Of a DNA stretch of 64,000 nucleotides, positions 37,529-45,824 are shown one piece after another; positions within the stretch are counted from its first letter, which is position 1, and every line of letters starts with the position of its first letter. Where the stretch lies: the NCBI RefSeq assembly GCF_022012395.1, contig NZ_JAKLTQ010000023.1:1-64000 (forward strand). Reading direction: 5' to 3'. This stretch comes from Arthrobacter hankyongi. Its GTDB lineage: Bacteria; Actinomycetota; Actinomycetes; Actinomycetales; Micrococcaceae. Below the pieces are notes generated by a model. That model made no database searches. It was not told the origin of the DNA and saw only the letters and a program-made list of their open reading frames with translations. A program made the position numbers and the translations under genes.

Positions 37529-37750
37529 GTGGGCAAGACGAAAGGCGCCGACAGACAGGTCGGGACCAAAACCATGCCGCGGGGCCGCCACGATCAAGCG
37601 CGGATCGGGTTCCGCACGCCCGATCCGACCTCGTATTTCCTCCGGGTGGCTCCGCCGGTCCAAGCCAGCGCCCAGGAGAAGACCCGGCGACCCGACATCG
37701 AACCGCCGCACCGTTCGGAGCGGTGCCCCAGGATGAGGAGGAAGTCATGA
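37529..37750 (+). CDS. possible small Arg/Pro-rich protein coupled to the cation ATPase
   Basis: 73 aa, GTG 37529 preceded by GAGGAGG at ideal spacing. Its TGA overlaps the ATG of the ATPase gene (ATGA, 37747-37750). The sequence is basic (MGKTKGADRQVGTK, ending RCPRMRRKS) with no known domain. The initiation signals argue for real translation, perhaps as a leader controlling the ATPase; the amino-acid composition alone would not. Confidence 0.45.
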   Translation: MGKTKGADRQVGTKTMPRGRHDQARIGFRTPDPTSYFLRVAPPVQASAQEKTRRPDIEPPHRSERCPRMRRKS

Positions 37751-40515
37751 ACGACAAGGCCAAAGCCTCGGCGGTGGCGGACCAAGCCGCCGCAGACGTG
37801 GCCTGGTACACCCTTGCGCCCGAAGCCGTTGCCAGCAGCCTGGGCGTGGACCCGGTGCAGGGACTCAGCGCAGCCGAGGCACAGCAGAGGCTGCAGCAGC
37901 ACGGTCCGAACGTTCTGGCCGCGGCCAAGCGGGAGCCGGTCTGGAAACGGTTCTTCAAGCATTACCTGGATTACATGCAGATCGTGCTCGTGGTCGCCGC
38001 GGTGGTCAGCCTGCTGATCCAGGAATACGGCACGGCCGTGGGGCTCGCGCTGCTGACGCTGTTCAACGCATGGCTGGGCTATCACCAGGAAGGCAAGGCC
38101 GAAGCGGCAGCGGCGTCCTTGGCGAAGATGATGAAGTCGGTGGCCAAGGTGCGCCGCGACGGCGGCATCATGGAGGTCGGAGCCGAGCAAATCGTGCCCG
38201 GCGACATTGTGGTGGTCGACGCCGGCGACCGCGTCCCCGCCGACGGCCGGGTCATCCTGGCGGCAACCCTGCAGATCGAGGAGGGCGCCCTGACGGGCGA
38301 GAGCGTTGCGGTAGAGAAGGACACCGAGCCCGTCGCCCGCGCCGATGTAGCCCTCGGCGACCGGCTCAACATGGCGTTCATGAATACCAATGTGACCCGG
38401 GGCCATGGCGAGATCCTCGTCACCACCACAGGCATGGGGTCGGAGGTCGGCCACATCGCCGGCATGCTGGCCGGGCAGAAGGCGGAGAAGACCCCGCTGA
38501 CCAAGCAGGTCGACCGGCTCACCATCTTCATCATCATCGCGGCCCTCTTCGCCTTCGCCGCGATCGTGGTCATGGGCCTGGCCCAGGGCGAATCCTTCGC
38601 CGTGCTCTTCGGAATCGGCGTGGCGCTGGCCGTCGGCTCGATCCCCGATGCGCTGCCCGCCGTCGTCACCACGATCCTGTCCGTTGGCTCGATAAACATG
38701 GCCCGGAAGAACGCCATCATGAAGGTCCTGCCGGCGGTCGAGACGCTGGGTTCCACCTCGGCGATCAACTCCGACAAGACCGGTACCCTGACCCTGAACC
38801 AGATGACGGTGCGCGAGATCGCGACCGTGCAGCACCGCTATACAGTCAGCGGCGAGGGCTACAGTTTCGACGGCCAGGTCCAACGCACGAGCGGCGACGC
38901 CGAGCGTGACCTGGACTACGTGATGTTCTCGTGCGCGCTGTGCAATGACTCCGATATCCAGGACGGCGAAGTCGTCGGCGACCCGACCGAGGGCGCGCTG
39001 TACGTGCTCGCGCAGAAGGGCGGAGTCGACGTCGAGGAGTTCCGCAGGAACAATCCGCGCGTGGCCTCGGTCCCGTTTGACTCCGATTACAAGTTCATGG
39101 CCACCTTCCATCTGATGCCGGGTGCCGACGGCCGGCCCGTGATCAGGGCCTACGTGAAGGGGGCGCCCGACGTGCTGCTCGACAGATCGTCGTTCGGCCG
39201 GATGCCGGGCGGCCGTGCCGAGCCCCTCACCGAGGAGATGCGGGCGAAGGTGCTCGCAGCCAACGAGCACATCGCCGGCACGGGCCGGCGGGTGCTTGCG
39301 CTGGCGCAACGGGAGTTCGACCCGGCGACCTTCGATCCGTCGGCTGACCTCATGGCGCTGATGCAGGACCTGGAGATCTCCGCGCTGATCGGCGAGGTCG
39401 ACCCGCCGCGTGCCGAGGCGGTGGCCGCCATCGCCGAGGCGAAGCGTGCCGGCATCCGGGTCCGGATGATCACCGGCGACCACGCAATCACCGCAGCGGC
39501 AATCGCCGATGAGCTGGGCATCGAGGGCCGCGCGGTGACGGGCGCCGAGTTCGCTGCCATGAGTGATGCGGAGGCCGACGTCCAGATCGACGGCATCGGG
39601 GTGATCGCCCGGGTGGCACCCGAGCACAAGGTCAGACTGGTCGAGGTGCTTAAGCGCAAGGGAAACATCGTCGCGATGACCGGCGACGGAGTGAACGACG
39701 CGCCGGCGATCGCCGCAGCCGACATCGGGATCGCGATGGGCATCACGGGCACCGACGTCGCCAAGGGCGCGGCAAAGATGATCCTGGCCGACGATAACTT
39801 CGCCACTATCGTGAGCGCGGTCGAGCAGGGCCGTTTGGTCTATGACAACCTGCAGAAGTTCGTGCGGATCCAGGTCGCCAACTTGTTCATGTTCATCCTG
39901 GCGTTCATCGGATCTTCGGCATTCGCGATCGCCGGTACGGCCCTGCTCAGTCCGGCCCAGGTGCTGTGGATCCACATGGCGGTCGTCGCACCCATTGGCG
40001 CTGTGATGGGACTGGACCTCGCGACGCCGGGCATCATGGAGCGCAAGCCCCGGCCGTTCAACCAGCCGATCATCGTCCGGTCGATGATGGTGCGCCTGTT
40101 CGTCGCCGGTCTGTTCATGGCGGCCTCGACGCTGCTCCTCGTGCAGATCGGCAAGACCAGCTACGACTCGCTTGAGACTGGCCAGACCATGGCTGTGGTG
40201 GGCCTGGCGTTGATGAACATCGCCCTCGCGCTCAACCTGCGCTATCCCGAAGAGAGCGCCTTCGGACCTTCCACGGTGTCCAACCCGAAGCTGCTCTGGG
40301 CGTTCGCCTGGGCCGTCGTCGGCTCGATGCTGATCACCCAGATGCGGGTGCTGCAGGACCTGTTCGGTACCGAACCGCTCACCGGTCCCCAGTGGGTCGT
40401 CTGCCTGCTGCCGGCAGTAATCCTGCTGCTGCTCGGTGAGCTGGGCAAGCTCGTCCTGCGGGCCCTGCGCCCCAAGGAGACTGCCACGGTCCCGGACCAA
40501 CCCGTTCCTGCCTGA
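37747..40515 (+). CDS. P2-type cation-transporting ATPase
   Basis: 922 aa. N-terminal cation ATPase domain, actuator motif LTGESVAVEKD, phosphorylated Asp343 in SDKTGTLT, hinge GDGVNDAPAIAAADIGIAMG, and about ten membrane segments with a C-terminal P2 transmembrane block. The M4 ion-site motif reads IPDALP (299-304) where Ca2+ pumps have PEGLP, so ion specificity is uncertain (Ca2+, Mg2+ or Na+). ATG 37747 has AGGAGG 5 nt upstream; the frame upstream to 37273 is non-coding. Confidence 0.9.
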   Translation: MNDKAKASAVADQAAADVAWYTLAPEAVASSLGVDPVQGLSAAEAQQRLQQHGPNVLAAAKREPVWKRFFKHYLDYMQIVLVVAAVVSLLIQEYGTAVGLALLTLFNAWLGYHQEGKAEAAAASLAKMMKSVAKVRRDGGIMEVGAEQIVPGDIVVVDAGDRVPADGRVILAATLQIEEGALTGESVAVEKDTEPVARADVALGDRLNMAFMNTNVTRGHGEILVTTTGMGSEVGHIAGMLAGQKAEKTPLTKQVDRLTIFIIIAALFAFAAIVVMGLAQGESFAVLFGIGVALAVGSIPDALPAVVTTILSVGSINMARKNAIMKVLPAVETLGSTSAINSDKTGTLTLNQMTVREIATVQHRYTVSGEGYSFDGQVQRTSGDAERDLDYVMFSCALCNDSDIQDGEVVGDPTEGALYVLAQKGGVDVEEFRRNNPRVASVPFDSDYKFMATFHLMPGADGRPVIRAYVKGAPDVLLDRSSFGRMPGGRAEPLTEEMRAKVLAANEHIAGTGRRVLALAQREFDPATFDPSADLMALMQDLEISALIGEVDPPRAEAVAAIAEAKRAGIRVRMITGDHAITAAAIADELGIEGRAVTGAEFAAMSDAEADVQIDGIGVIARVAPEHKVRLVEVLKRKGNIVAMTGDGVNDAPAIAAADIGIAMGITGTDVAKGAAKMILADDNFATIVSAVEQGRLVYDNLQKFVRIQVANLFMFILAFIGSSAFAIAGTALLSPAQVLWIHMAVVAPIGAVMGLDLATPGIMERKPRPFNQPIIVRSMMVRLFVAGLFMAASTLLLVQIGKTSYDSLETGQTMAVVGLALMNIALALNLRYPEESAFGPSTVSNPKLLWAFAWAVVGSMLITQMRVLQDLFGTEPLTGPQWVVCLLPAVILLLLGELGKLVLRALRPKETATVPDQPVPA

Positions 40516-40534
40516 CCGGGCCAGAGGCCTCGCG

Positions 40535-41134
40535 TCAATGCACGAGCGTACTGAGCCAGATAATGCCCAGGCCCAAGGCTGAGGTAGTGGCCGAGCTGAG
40601 GACGCGGAGGGTCCAGTGGCTGCTGCGCCTGGCAGCGTTGACCCACCCCAACACCGCGAGCAGCACGACGCCAACCCACAGCGCCAGATAGTAGGCGACG
40701 TACTCGTCGAGCACACCAACAGTTGCCAGCAGCAGGAACACGGCTGGCAGGAGCATCGCGAGCATCATGCCCACGGAATGCCGGGCGGACGCGAGCACCG
40801 CGGCCCAAACCGCCTTGCCGCGGTGTTCTGCTGACAGGTTGCTGGCGACCACGCCGGAGTAGATGTGGGCCAGCCAGAAGACGACGACCGTTCCCAGCGT
40901 GAACAAGAACACTTCCAGGTCCGTGTTGTACTTCCAGCCGATGGCGATCAGGGCGCTCACGAGTACGGTGCCATAGATCGCATATTCGGTTTGGTACGCA
41001 TTCAGCAGGACGACCGCGGGCCTGGTGATGTTGGGGGCTGCACGGTGGACCCAACGGCGGGCCGATGACGGGTGATTCACCGATTCATTGCCGGCGCCCG
41101 TCATCGCGCCTTTCGCACTGCCCTTATCCCGCAT
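40535..41134 (-). CDS. conserved-type integral membrane protein, unknown function
   Basis: 199 aa with a hydrophilic N-terminus (about 1-40) and about five membrane helices starting at YAIYGTVLVSALIAIGW. Charged loop SAEHRGKAVWAA between helices 2 and 3. No domain recognised. ATG 41134 with AGGCGG upstream; ATG 41104 is an alternative. Convergent with the cation ATPase gene (19 bp gap). Confidence 0.75.
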   Translation of the reverse strand: MRDKGSAKGAMTGAGNESVNHPSSARRWVHRAAPNITRPAVVLLNAYQTEYAIYGTVLVSALIAIGWKYNTDLEVFLFTLGTVVVFWLAHIYSGVVASNLSAEHRGKAVWAAVLASARHSVGMMLAMLLPAVFLLLATVGVLDEYVAYYLALWVGVVLLAVLGWVNAARRSSHWTLRVLSSATTSALGLGIIWLSTLVH

Positions 41135-41152
41135 GATGACACCGCCTGCAGT

Positions 41153-42103
41153 TCAGTCGAAATCCGGCGGATGGGCGAGCATGGCCTCCACCTCGGCCCG
41201 GTCCGGGGCGTAGGACCCGGCCCGGCTGACTGTCAGGCCCGAGGTGACGGCGGCCCGGTGGAGGGCCGGCTGGACATCGGCCCAGCGCGCCTGGCGGAGC
41301 CTGCCGCGTTGCCGGGCCCCGCCGAGCAGATCGGCTTCCAGCAGCCCGGAGATGAGCCCGGCCATGAACGAGTCGCCGGCGCCGACGGTGTCGGCGACCT
41401 TGACGTTCAGTTGGTCCACGACCAGCATGTCGCGGTCCGAACCCAGCGTCGCCCACGCTCCCCATGGGCCGCGGGTGATGACGACCATGGCAGGTCCCAG
41501 GGCGCGCCAGTGCCGCATGACCGCCTGCAGCGGCTTGTCGCCGTAGAGCCATTCGATGTCTTCCTCGGACGCCTTGACCAGGTCCGCGAGCGAGACCAGT
41601 TCCTCGATGCGCTGCATCACGGCCTGCGGAGAGTGCATCAGTGCGGGGCGGGCGTTTGGGTCGTAGGAGACCGTGGCATGGTCCCGGGCCGCCCGAACCG
41701 CCTCCAGTACCTGGGTGCCGCCCGGTTCGAGCGTGGCCGCGATGCTTCCGGTGTGCAGGTGGTTGACGTCGTCGAGGTCGGCCAAGGCCGGCAATTTCCA
41801 GGTCAGGTCGAAGTCGTAGGAGGCGCTGCCTGCGGCGTCCAGGGTCGCATAGGCCACCGAGGTGTGCTCGGCGCCGTCGCTGCCTTCGTGCAGTCGTGCG
41901 CCCGCGGTGCGCGCCCACTCGACGATCCGGCCGCCCCTCTCGTCACGGCCAAACCAGGTACCGATGGTGACATCGTGGCCCAGCCGGGCCAGGCCGCACC
42001 CCACGTTGAGCAGGCTGCCTCCGACGTGCTCCGCCGAATTCCCGTCCTGGTGCACCACGTCGACAAGCGCCTCGCCGAGGGACAGGACCTTGGGACCGCT
42101 CAT
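41153..42103 (-). CDS. PfkB-family carbohydrate kinase (fructokinase-like)
   Basis: 316 aa ribokinase-fold sugar kinase. VGGSLLNVGCGLARLG near the N-terminus is the sugar-binding block and ADTVGAGDSFMAGL (about 236-249) contains the catalytic Asp and anion hole. Good GGAGG site before ATG 42103. 22 bp after the sugar porter gene, so imported sugar is probably phosphorylated by this enzyme; fructose is a reasonable guess only. Confidence 0.88.
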   Translation of the reverse strand: MSGPKVLSLGEALVDVVHQDGNSAEHVGGSLLNVGCGLARLGHDVTIGTWFGRDERGGRIVEWARTAGARLHEGSDGAEHTSVAYATLDAAGSASYDFDLTWKLPALADLDDVNHLHTGSIAATLEPGGTQVLEAVRAARDHATVSYDPNARPALMHSPQAVMQRIEELVSLADLVKASEEDIEWLYGDKPLQAVMRHWRALGPAMVVITRGPWGAWATLGSDRDMLVVDQLNVKVADTVGAGDSFMAGLISGLLEADLLGGARQRGRLRQARWADVQPALHRAAVTSGLTVSRAGSYAPDRAEVEAMLAHPPDFD

Positions 42104-42125
42104 GGCTTGCCTCCTTGCGGTTCGC

Positions 42126-43493
42126 TCAGGCGGAGGTACGCCAGTGCGAGAGTCCGAGTTGTTCTTCCATCTCCTCCAGCGGCACGCCCTTGGTCTCCGG
42201 CATCACCTTCAGGACCCAGATGAGCTGCCCGATCATGCAGATGAAGAAGAGCGAGAAGGCCCAGCCGCCGCCCAGTATCGCGATCACCGGAGGGAACGCC
42301 CAGGAGGTGATTGCCGCGAACACCCAGTGGGTCAGGCTGCCCAGCGACTGGCCGCGGCCGCGGATGCGGTTGGGGAAGATCTCGGAGATGAACACCCAGA
42401 TCACTGCGCCCTGGCCGAAGGCGTGGGCAGCGATGAACACCAGCAGACCGACCAGCACGAGGATGCTGGAGGTTGGCGTAAAGACCGGCTCGTAATAGAA
42501 CATCACGCCGGCGAGGAAGCCAAGACTGATCAGGTAGCCGATCGAACCGACCAGCATCAGCCGGCGCCGTCCGAACCGATCGATAACCGCCAGCGCAGCC
42601 ATGGTGGCGACCAGGTTCATCAGCCCCACCGCGACCGCCATCAGGAAGGCGGCGTCCGTGGACGCACCCGCCTTGATGAGCACCGCGGGGGCGTAGTACA
42701 GGATCGCGTTGATGCCTGATAACTGATTGAATGCGGCGATGGCCACGGCCATCAGGATGACCCTGCGGTGCTGGGCGGTGAAGAACGGGACCGTGGGGGC
42801 ATTCTCGGCTGCGGCCAGCGAGGCGCGGAGCTCGCTGATCTCCAGGTCGAATTCGGCCTGGGTGGCGCACAGCCGGCGCGCGACCTCGGCTCCCTGCTGA
42901 TCCTGGCCGGCGCTCAACAACCAGCGCGGCGTCTCGGGCACGGTGAACAGCAGCAACAGGAAGACGATCGCTGGAATCGCCATCACACCGAACATCCAGC
43001 GCCACGCCACATCGGCGGGCAGGGCCATCCGGATCAGGAAGTTGGACAGATACGCCAGCAGGATGCCGAGCACGATGTTGAACTGCACCAGGCCCACCAG
43101 ACGTCCTCGGTGGGCGGCCGGAGAGATCTCGGCCGTGTAGATCGGGGCGCACACGCTGGCCATCCCCACCCCGACACCGCCAAGGAACCGGAAGATGATG
43201 AACACGATCTGGTTCGTCGCCAGCGCAGAGCCCACTGCACCGACCACGAACAACGCGCCGATCAGGAAAAGCATCTTCTTGCGTCCGTACCTGTCCGCCG
43301 GTATCCCGGCAGTCAGGGCGCCCAGAATGGTGCCGATGAGCGCGGTGGCCACGGTGAATCCGAGGCCCGCCGGGCTGAGGTTGAACTCCAGGGCCAGGTA
43401 GGTGGTGGTCCCTGAGATCACGGCGGTGTCGAAACCAAAGATCAGACCGCCGAGCGAGGCGACGATGGCACTGCGAATGACGAGAGGTCGCAT
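42126..43493 (-). CDS. sugar porter-family MFS transporter
   Basis: About 455 aa, 12 membrane segments. Sugar porter signatures: GGLIFGFDTAVISG, RYGRKK loop, PIYTAEISPAAHRGRLV, and in the second half QLSGINAILYYAP and DRFGRRRLM, closing with PETKGVPLEEME. ATG 43493 (MRPLVIRS) is preferred; the frame is open to 43532. Operon with the PfkB kinase. Confidence 0.92.
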   Translation of the reverse strand: MRPLVIRSAIVASLGGLIFGFDTAVISGTTTYLALEFNLSPAGLGFTVATALIGTILGALTAGIPADRYGRKKMLFLIGALFVVGAVGSALATNQIVFIIFRFLGGVGVGMASVCAPIYTAEISPAAHRGRLVGLVQFNIVLGILLAYLSNFLIRMALPADVAWRWMFGVMAIPAIVFLLLLFTVPETPRWLLSAGQDQQGAEVARRLCATQAEFDLEISELRASLAAAENAPTVPFFTAQHRRVILMAVAIAAFNQLSGINAILYYAPAVLIKAGASTDAAFLMAVAVGLMNLVATMAALAVIDRFGRRRLMLVGSIGYLISLGFLAGVMFYYEPVFTPTSSILVLVGLLVFIAAHAFGQGAVIWVFISEIFPNRIRGRGQSLGSLTHWVFAAITSWAFPPVIAILGGGWAFSLFFICMIGQLIWVLKVMPETKGVPLEEMEEQLGLSHWRTSA

Positions 43494-43861
43494 GGGATGT
43501 CCAATTATGAGGAGGCCGTACCCCCGCACCATCGGCCGGAGGCCGGCCGGAAGTGGTGTTCCAGCCGGACGACGTGCACCTCGAGGTTCTCCGAATCATC
43601 CTCGATCGTGACGAGTACTCGACTTCATGCGAGGAAGCCAGCCCGGAGACGGACCCCGCCGCGTTGCTCGCTGAGCGAACCGTTGTGCCTGCCGCCGCAC
43701 GGAGCACCGACGCCAGGAGGACATGTATTGCCGAGAACCAAGGCGGGGACGTCCCGGCATTTCCGCTGGGCCGGCCGCGCTTCGAATCCCTAGGGGGATT
43801 TTATACCTGTGTGGCCTGGATGAGGATGCTCGGAGGCGGCCAACTGGATGCAGCGGATACC
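43494..43861. other. intergenic region upstream of the sugar operon
   Basis: About 370 bp. A long plus-strand frame crosses it but runs antisense through the next gene and is not convincing. It holds two 10-bp perfect palindromes that could be operators. Confidence 0.5.
43578..43621. promoter_or_regulatory. paired 10-bp palindromes upstream of sugar porter
   Basis: ACCTCGAGGT (43578-43587) and CGAGTACTCG (43612-43621), centres 34 bp apart (about three helical turns), 85-130 bp upstream of the sugar porter start. Could be regulator sites; a chance origin in GC-rich DNA is possible. Confidence 0.3.
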
Positions 43862-44299
43862 CTACGCGGCGAGGCGGCAGAGCATCAGGTTCCAACCGCC
43901 GTCGCCGCGGACGACCGCAGCGCGCTTCACCCTGCCATCCTGATCGAGCCAGCGCAGCTGGCCGCCGTCAGCGTCGATGCGGTAGCCGGACTGCCTGGCC
44001 ACCCACACCGCCTCGGCAACCGCACGCTCGCGGCTGTCGGCCCACCACCACCAACGACTGACCATGCTGAGGACCGCAAGGACGAAGCCGGCCAGGCCGG
44101 TGAACAAACCAAACGTGGGCGGCAGGACCGGGACGAAGGTGATCAGGACCGCAAGACCCATCATGGCAAGCAGGACGCCCACCGGGTGGTTCCACCGTTG
44201 GGGGGCAGGAGTCCGCGGGGTGGGCGCCACGTCCCGGAAAACCCGCACCGGGCCGGACAACGTCCGGATGGGGCTGTCGTCGTACTGCATCGAACTCAT
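43862..44299 (-). CDS. small two-TM membrane protein, unknown function
   Basis: 145 aa from ATG 44299 (MSSMQYDD), with AGGAG 7 nt upstream. Cytoplasmic N-terminus of about 40 aa, two membrane helices (about 42-60 and 64-82), then a soluble C-terminal domain beginning with WWWWADSRERAVAEAVW. No family recognised. Confidence 0.65.
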   Translation of the reverse strand: MSSMQYDDSPIRTLSGPVRVFRDVAPTPRTPAPQRWNHPVGVLLAMMGLAVLITFVPVLPPTFGLFTGLAGFVLAVLSMVSRWWWWADSRERAVAEAVWVARQSGYRIDADGGQLRWLDQDGRVKRAAVVRGDGGWNLMLCRLAA

Positions 44300-44528
44300 G
44301 AATATGCTCCTGGCACGGTAAGGATCAGGGAATCGAGGGGGCCGGCAATCCTGCAGGCCTGCGAGGATGCCCGGCTCACGGATCAACGCCCGGAACCTGG
44401 ACGGCCCAGCCCCTGCCGCTCCGTGTCAGCGTCGATTGCCCCCGTGCCATTCAAGCATTCAGGCCGACCGTACTGTCCAGTCGGATCGCTATCTGATTGG
44501 TCACACCGGCCCAGCAAGCGCCACGGAC

Positions 44529-45824
44529 CTACGCCTCGACGAACCCTCCAGCCAGCACGCGCCCGAGCAATTCGGTGAGCAGGTCCACTCCGGCGAGCAT
44601 GTCCTCGTCGCTGGTCAGTTCCTTCTCGTTGTGGCTGATGCCCTCGACACTCGGCACGAAGAGCATGATGGTGGGCACCTTGTCCTTCATGTTGGTCGAG
44701 TCGTGCCCGGCCAGGGTGCGCACGACGCCGTGCGGCAGGCCCAGTTCTTCGGCGCACTCGGCGGCCAACTGCATGCCCGCCGCGTCGTAGGCCTTGGCGG
44801 CCCAGATGTGCTCGGCGCCGCGCTCGATCCGCACCTTGGCGCGCTGCTCGATGGCCCTGACACGGCGGTGCAGCTCCGCGTCCGCCGCGGCCAGGACCTC
44901 TGCGTCCGTGCTGCGGAGATCCACCAGTAGGTTCACCCGGCTGGCCACGACCACGGGCGAATTCGGGAACACAGTGAACTCGCCGCAGGACGTAATGACG
45001 GCGTGCTCCTGGGTGCTGAACTCATCAGCGATCTCGCGGGCGGCGACCACCAGCAGCGAGGCGCCGAGCAGCGCGTCCTGCCGGTCGGCGATGACGGTGG
45101 CGCCGGTGTGCGCCTGCTCGCCGTGGACCACGAACTCGTATTTGTTGGCACCCCAGGTCGATTCCACCAGTCCGATGGTCAGCCCGTGGTCTTCGAGCGA
45201 ACGGCCCTGCTCGATGTGGATTTCCAGGTACGCGGCAACGTCCAGCGAGAAATCGCCGATGGTCCCGATGGCTTCCAGCGCCTCACGCACGCTGATGCCG
45301 TGCGGGTCCGTGGTGGCCAGCGCCTGCTCTGCGGCCAGTTTGCCGGTGAAGACGGAGCTTCCCATCATGGAGGGCTTGAAGCGGCAGCCTTCCTCATTGA
45401 ACCAATTGACGACGGCGATATTGAACTTCGGGGCTTGCGTGCCGGCGGCGGCCCGTGCAGCAAGCCGGATGGCGGTATGGGCGGCAGCGAGCACGCCGTA
45501 GGCGCCGTCGAAACGTCCGCCGAGCGGCTGCGAATCCAGGTGCGACCCGACGGCAATGTAAGGGGCCCCGGGAACCAGTTCGAGCAGCGCGAACTGGTTG
45601 CCGACGGCGTCGTAGCGGACCTCGAAGCCGTGGCCCTCGACGAGCCCGCGGAACCAGTTGCGGGTCTGTCCGTCCGCAACCGTGGCGGCCTGCCGGTCCA
45701 CGCCTCCGCCGGCAGTGGCGCCGAAGCTGCTCATCGAGCGGAAGTCGGCCAGGAATGCGGCACGTTCGGCGGCGGCGCTGTCGTTCCGGTGGCTGGTGGC
45801 CCGGGTGGTGGCGGTGTTGGTCAT
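44529..45824 (-). CDS. M20-family Zn-dependent hydrolase (allantoate amidohydrolase/N-carbamoylase type)
   Basis: 431 aa. Binuclear metal-site motifs of the hydantoinase/carbamoylase group: GSHLDSQPLGGRFDGAYG, NEEGCRFKPS, HIEQGRSLED, and C-terminal SVEGISHNEKE. Members split N-carbamoyl groups from amino acids, allantoate or ureidoglycolate. ATG 45824 with GGAG upstream, overlapping the amidohydrolase gene by 4 bp (ATGA). Last gene of the PucR-linked operon. Confidence 0.9.
   Translation of the reverse strand: MTNTATTRATSHRNDSAAAERAAFLADFRSMSSFGATAGGGVDRQAATVADGQTRNWFRGLVEGHGFEVRYDAVGNQFALLELVPGAPYIAVGSHLDSQPLGGRFDGAYGVLAAAHTAIRLAARAAAGTQAPKFNIAVVNWFNEEGCRFKPSMMGSSVFTGKLAAEQALATTDPHGISVREALEAIGTIGDFSLDVAAYLEIHIEQGRSLEDHGLTIGLVESTWGANKYEFVVHGEQAHTGATVIADRQDALLGASLLVVAAREIADEFSTQEHAVITSCGEFTVFPNSPVVVASRVNLLVDLRSTDAEVLAAADAELHRRVRAIEQRAKVRIERGAEHIWAAKAYDAAGMQLAAECAEELGLPHGVVRTLAGHDSTNMKDKVPTIMLFVPSVEGISHNEKELTSDEDMLAGVDLLTELLGRVLAGGFVEA

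Noticed and set aside
37594-40719. 1041-codon minus-strand frame opposite the cation ATPase
   Set aside because: Antisense shadow; His/Asp/Gly-rich with no recognisable fold.
43553-44578. 341-codon plus-strand frame starting upstream of the sugar porter
   Set aside because: The first 60 codons look protein-like, but the frame runs antisense through the two-TM gene at 43862-44299, has no good RBS and no known domain.
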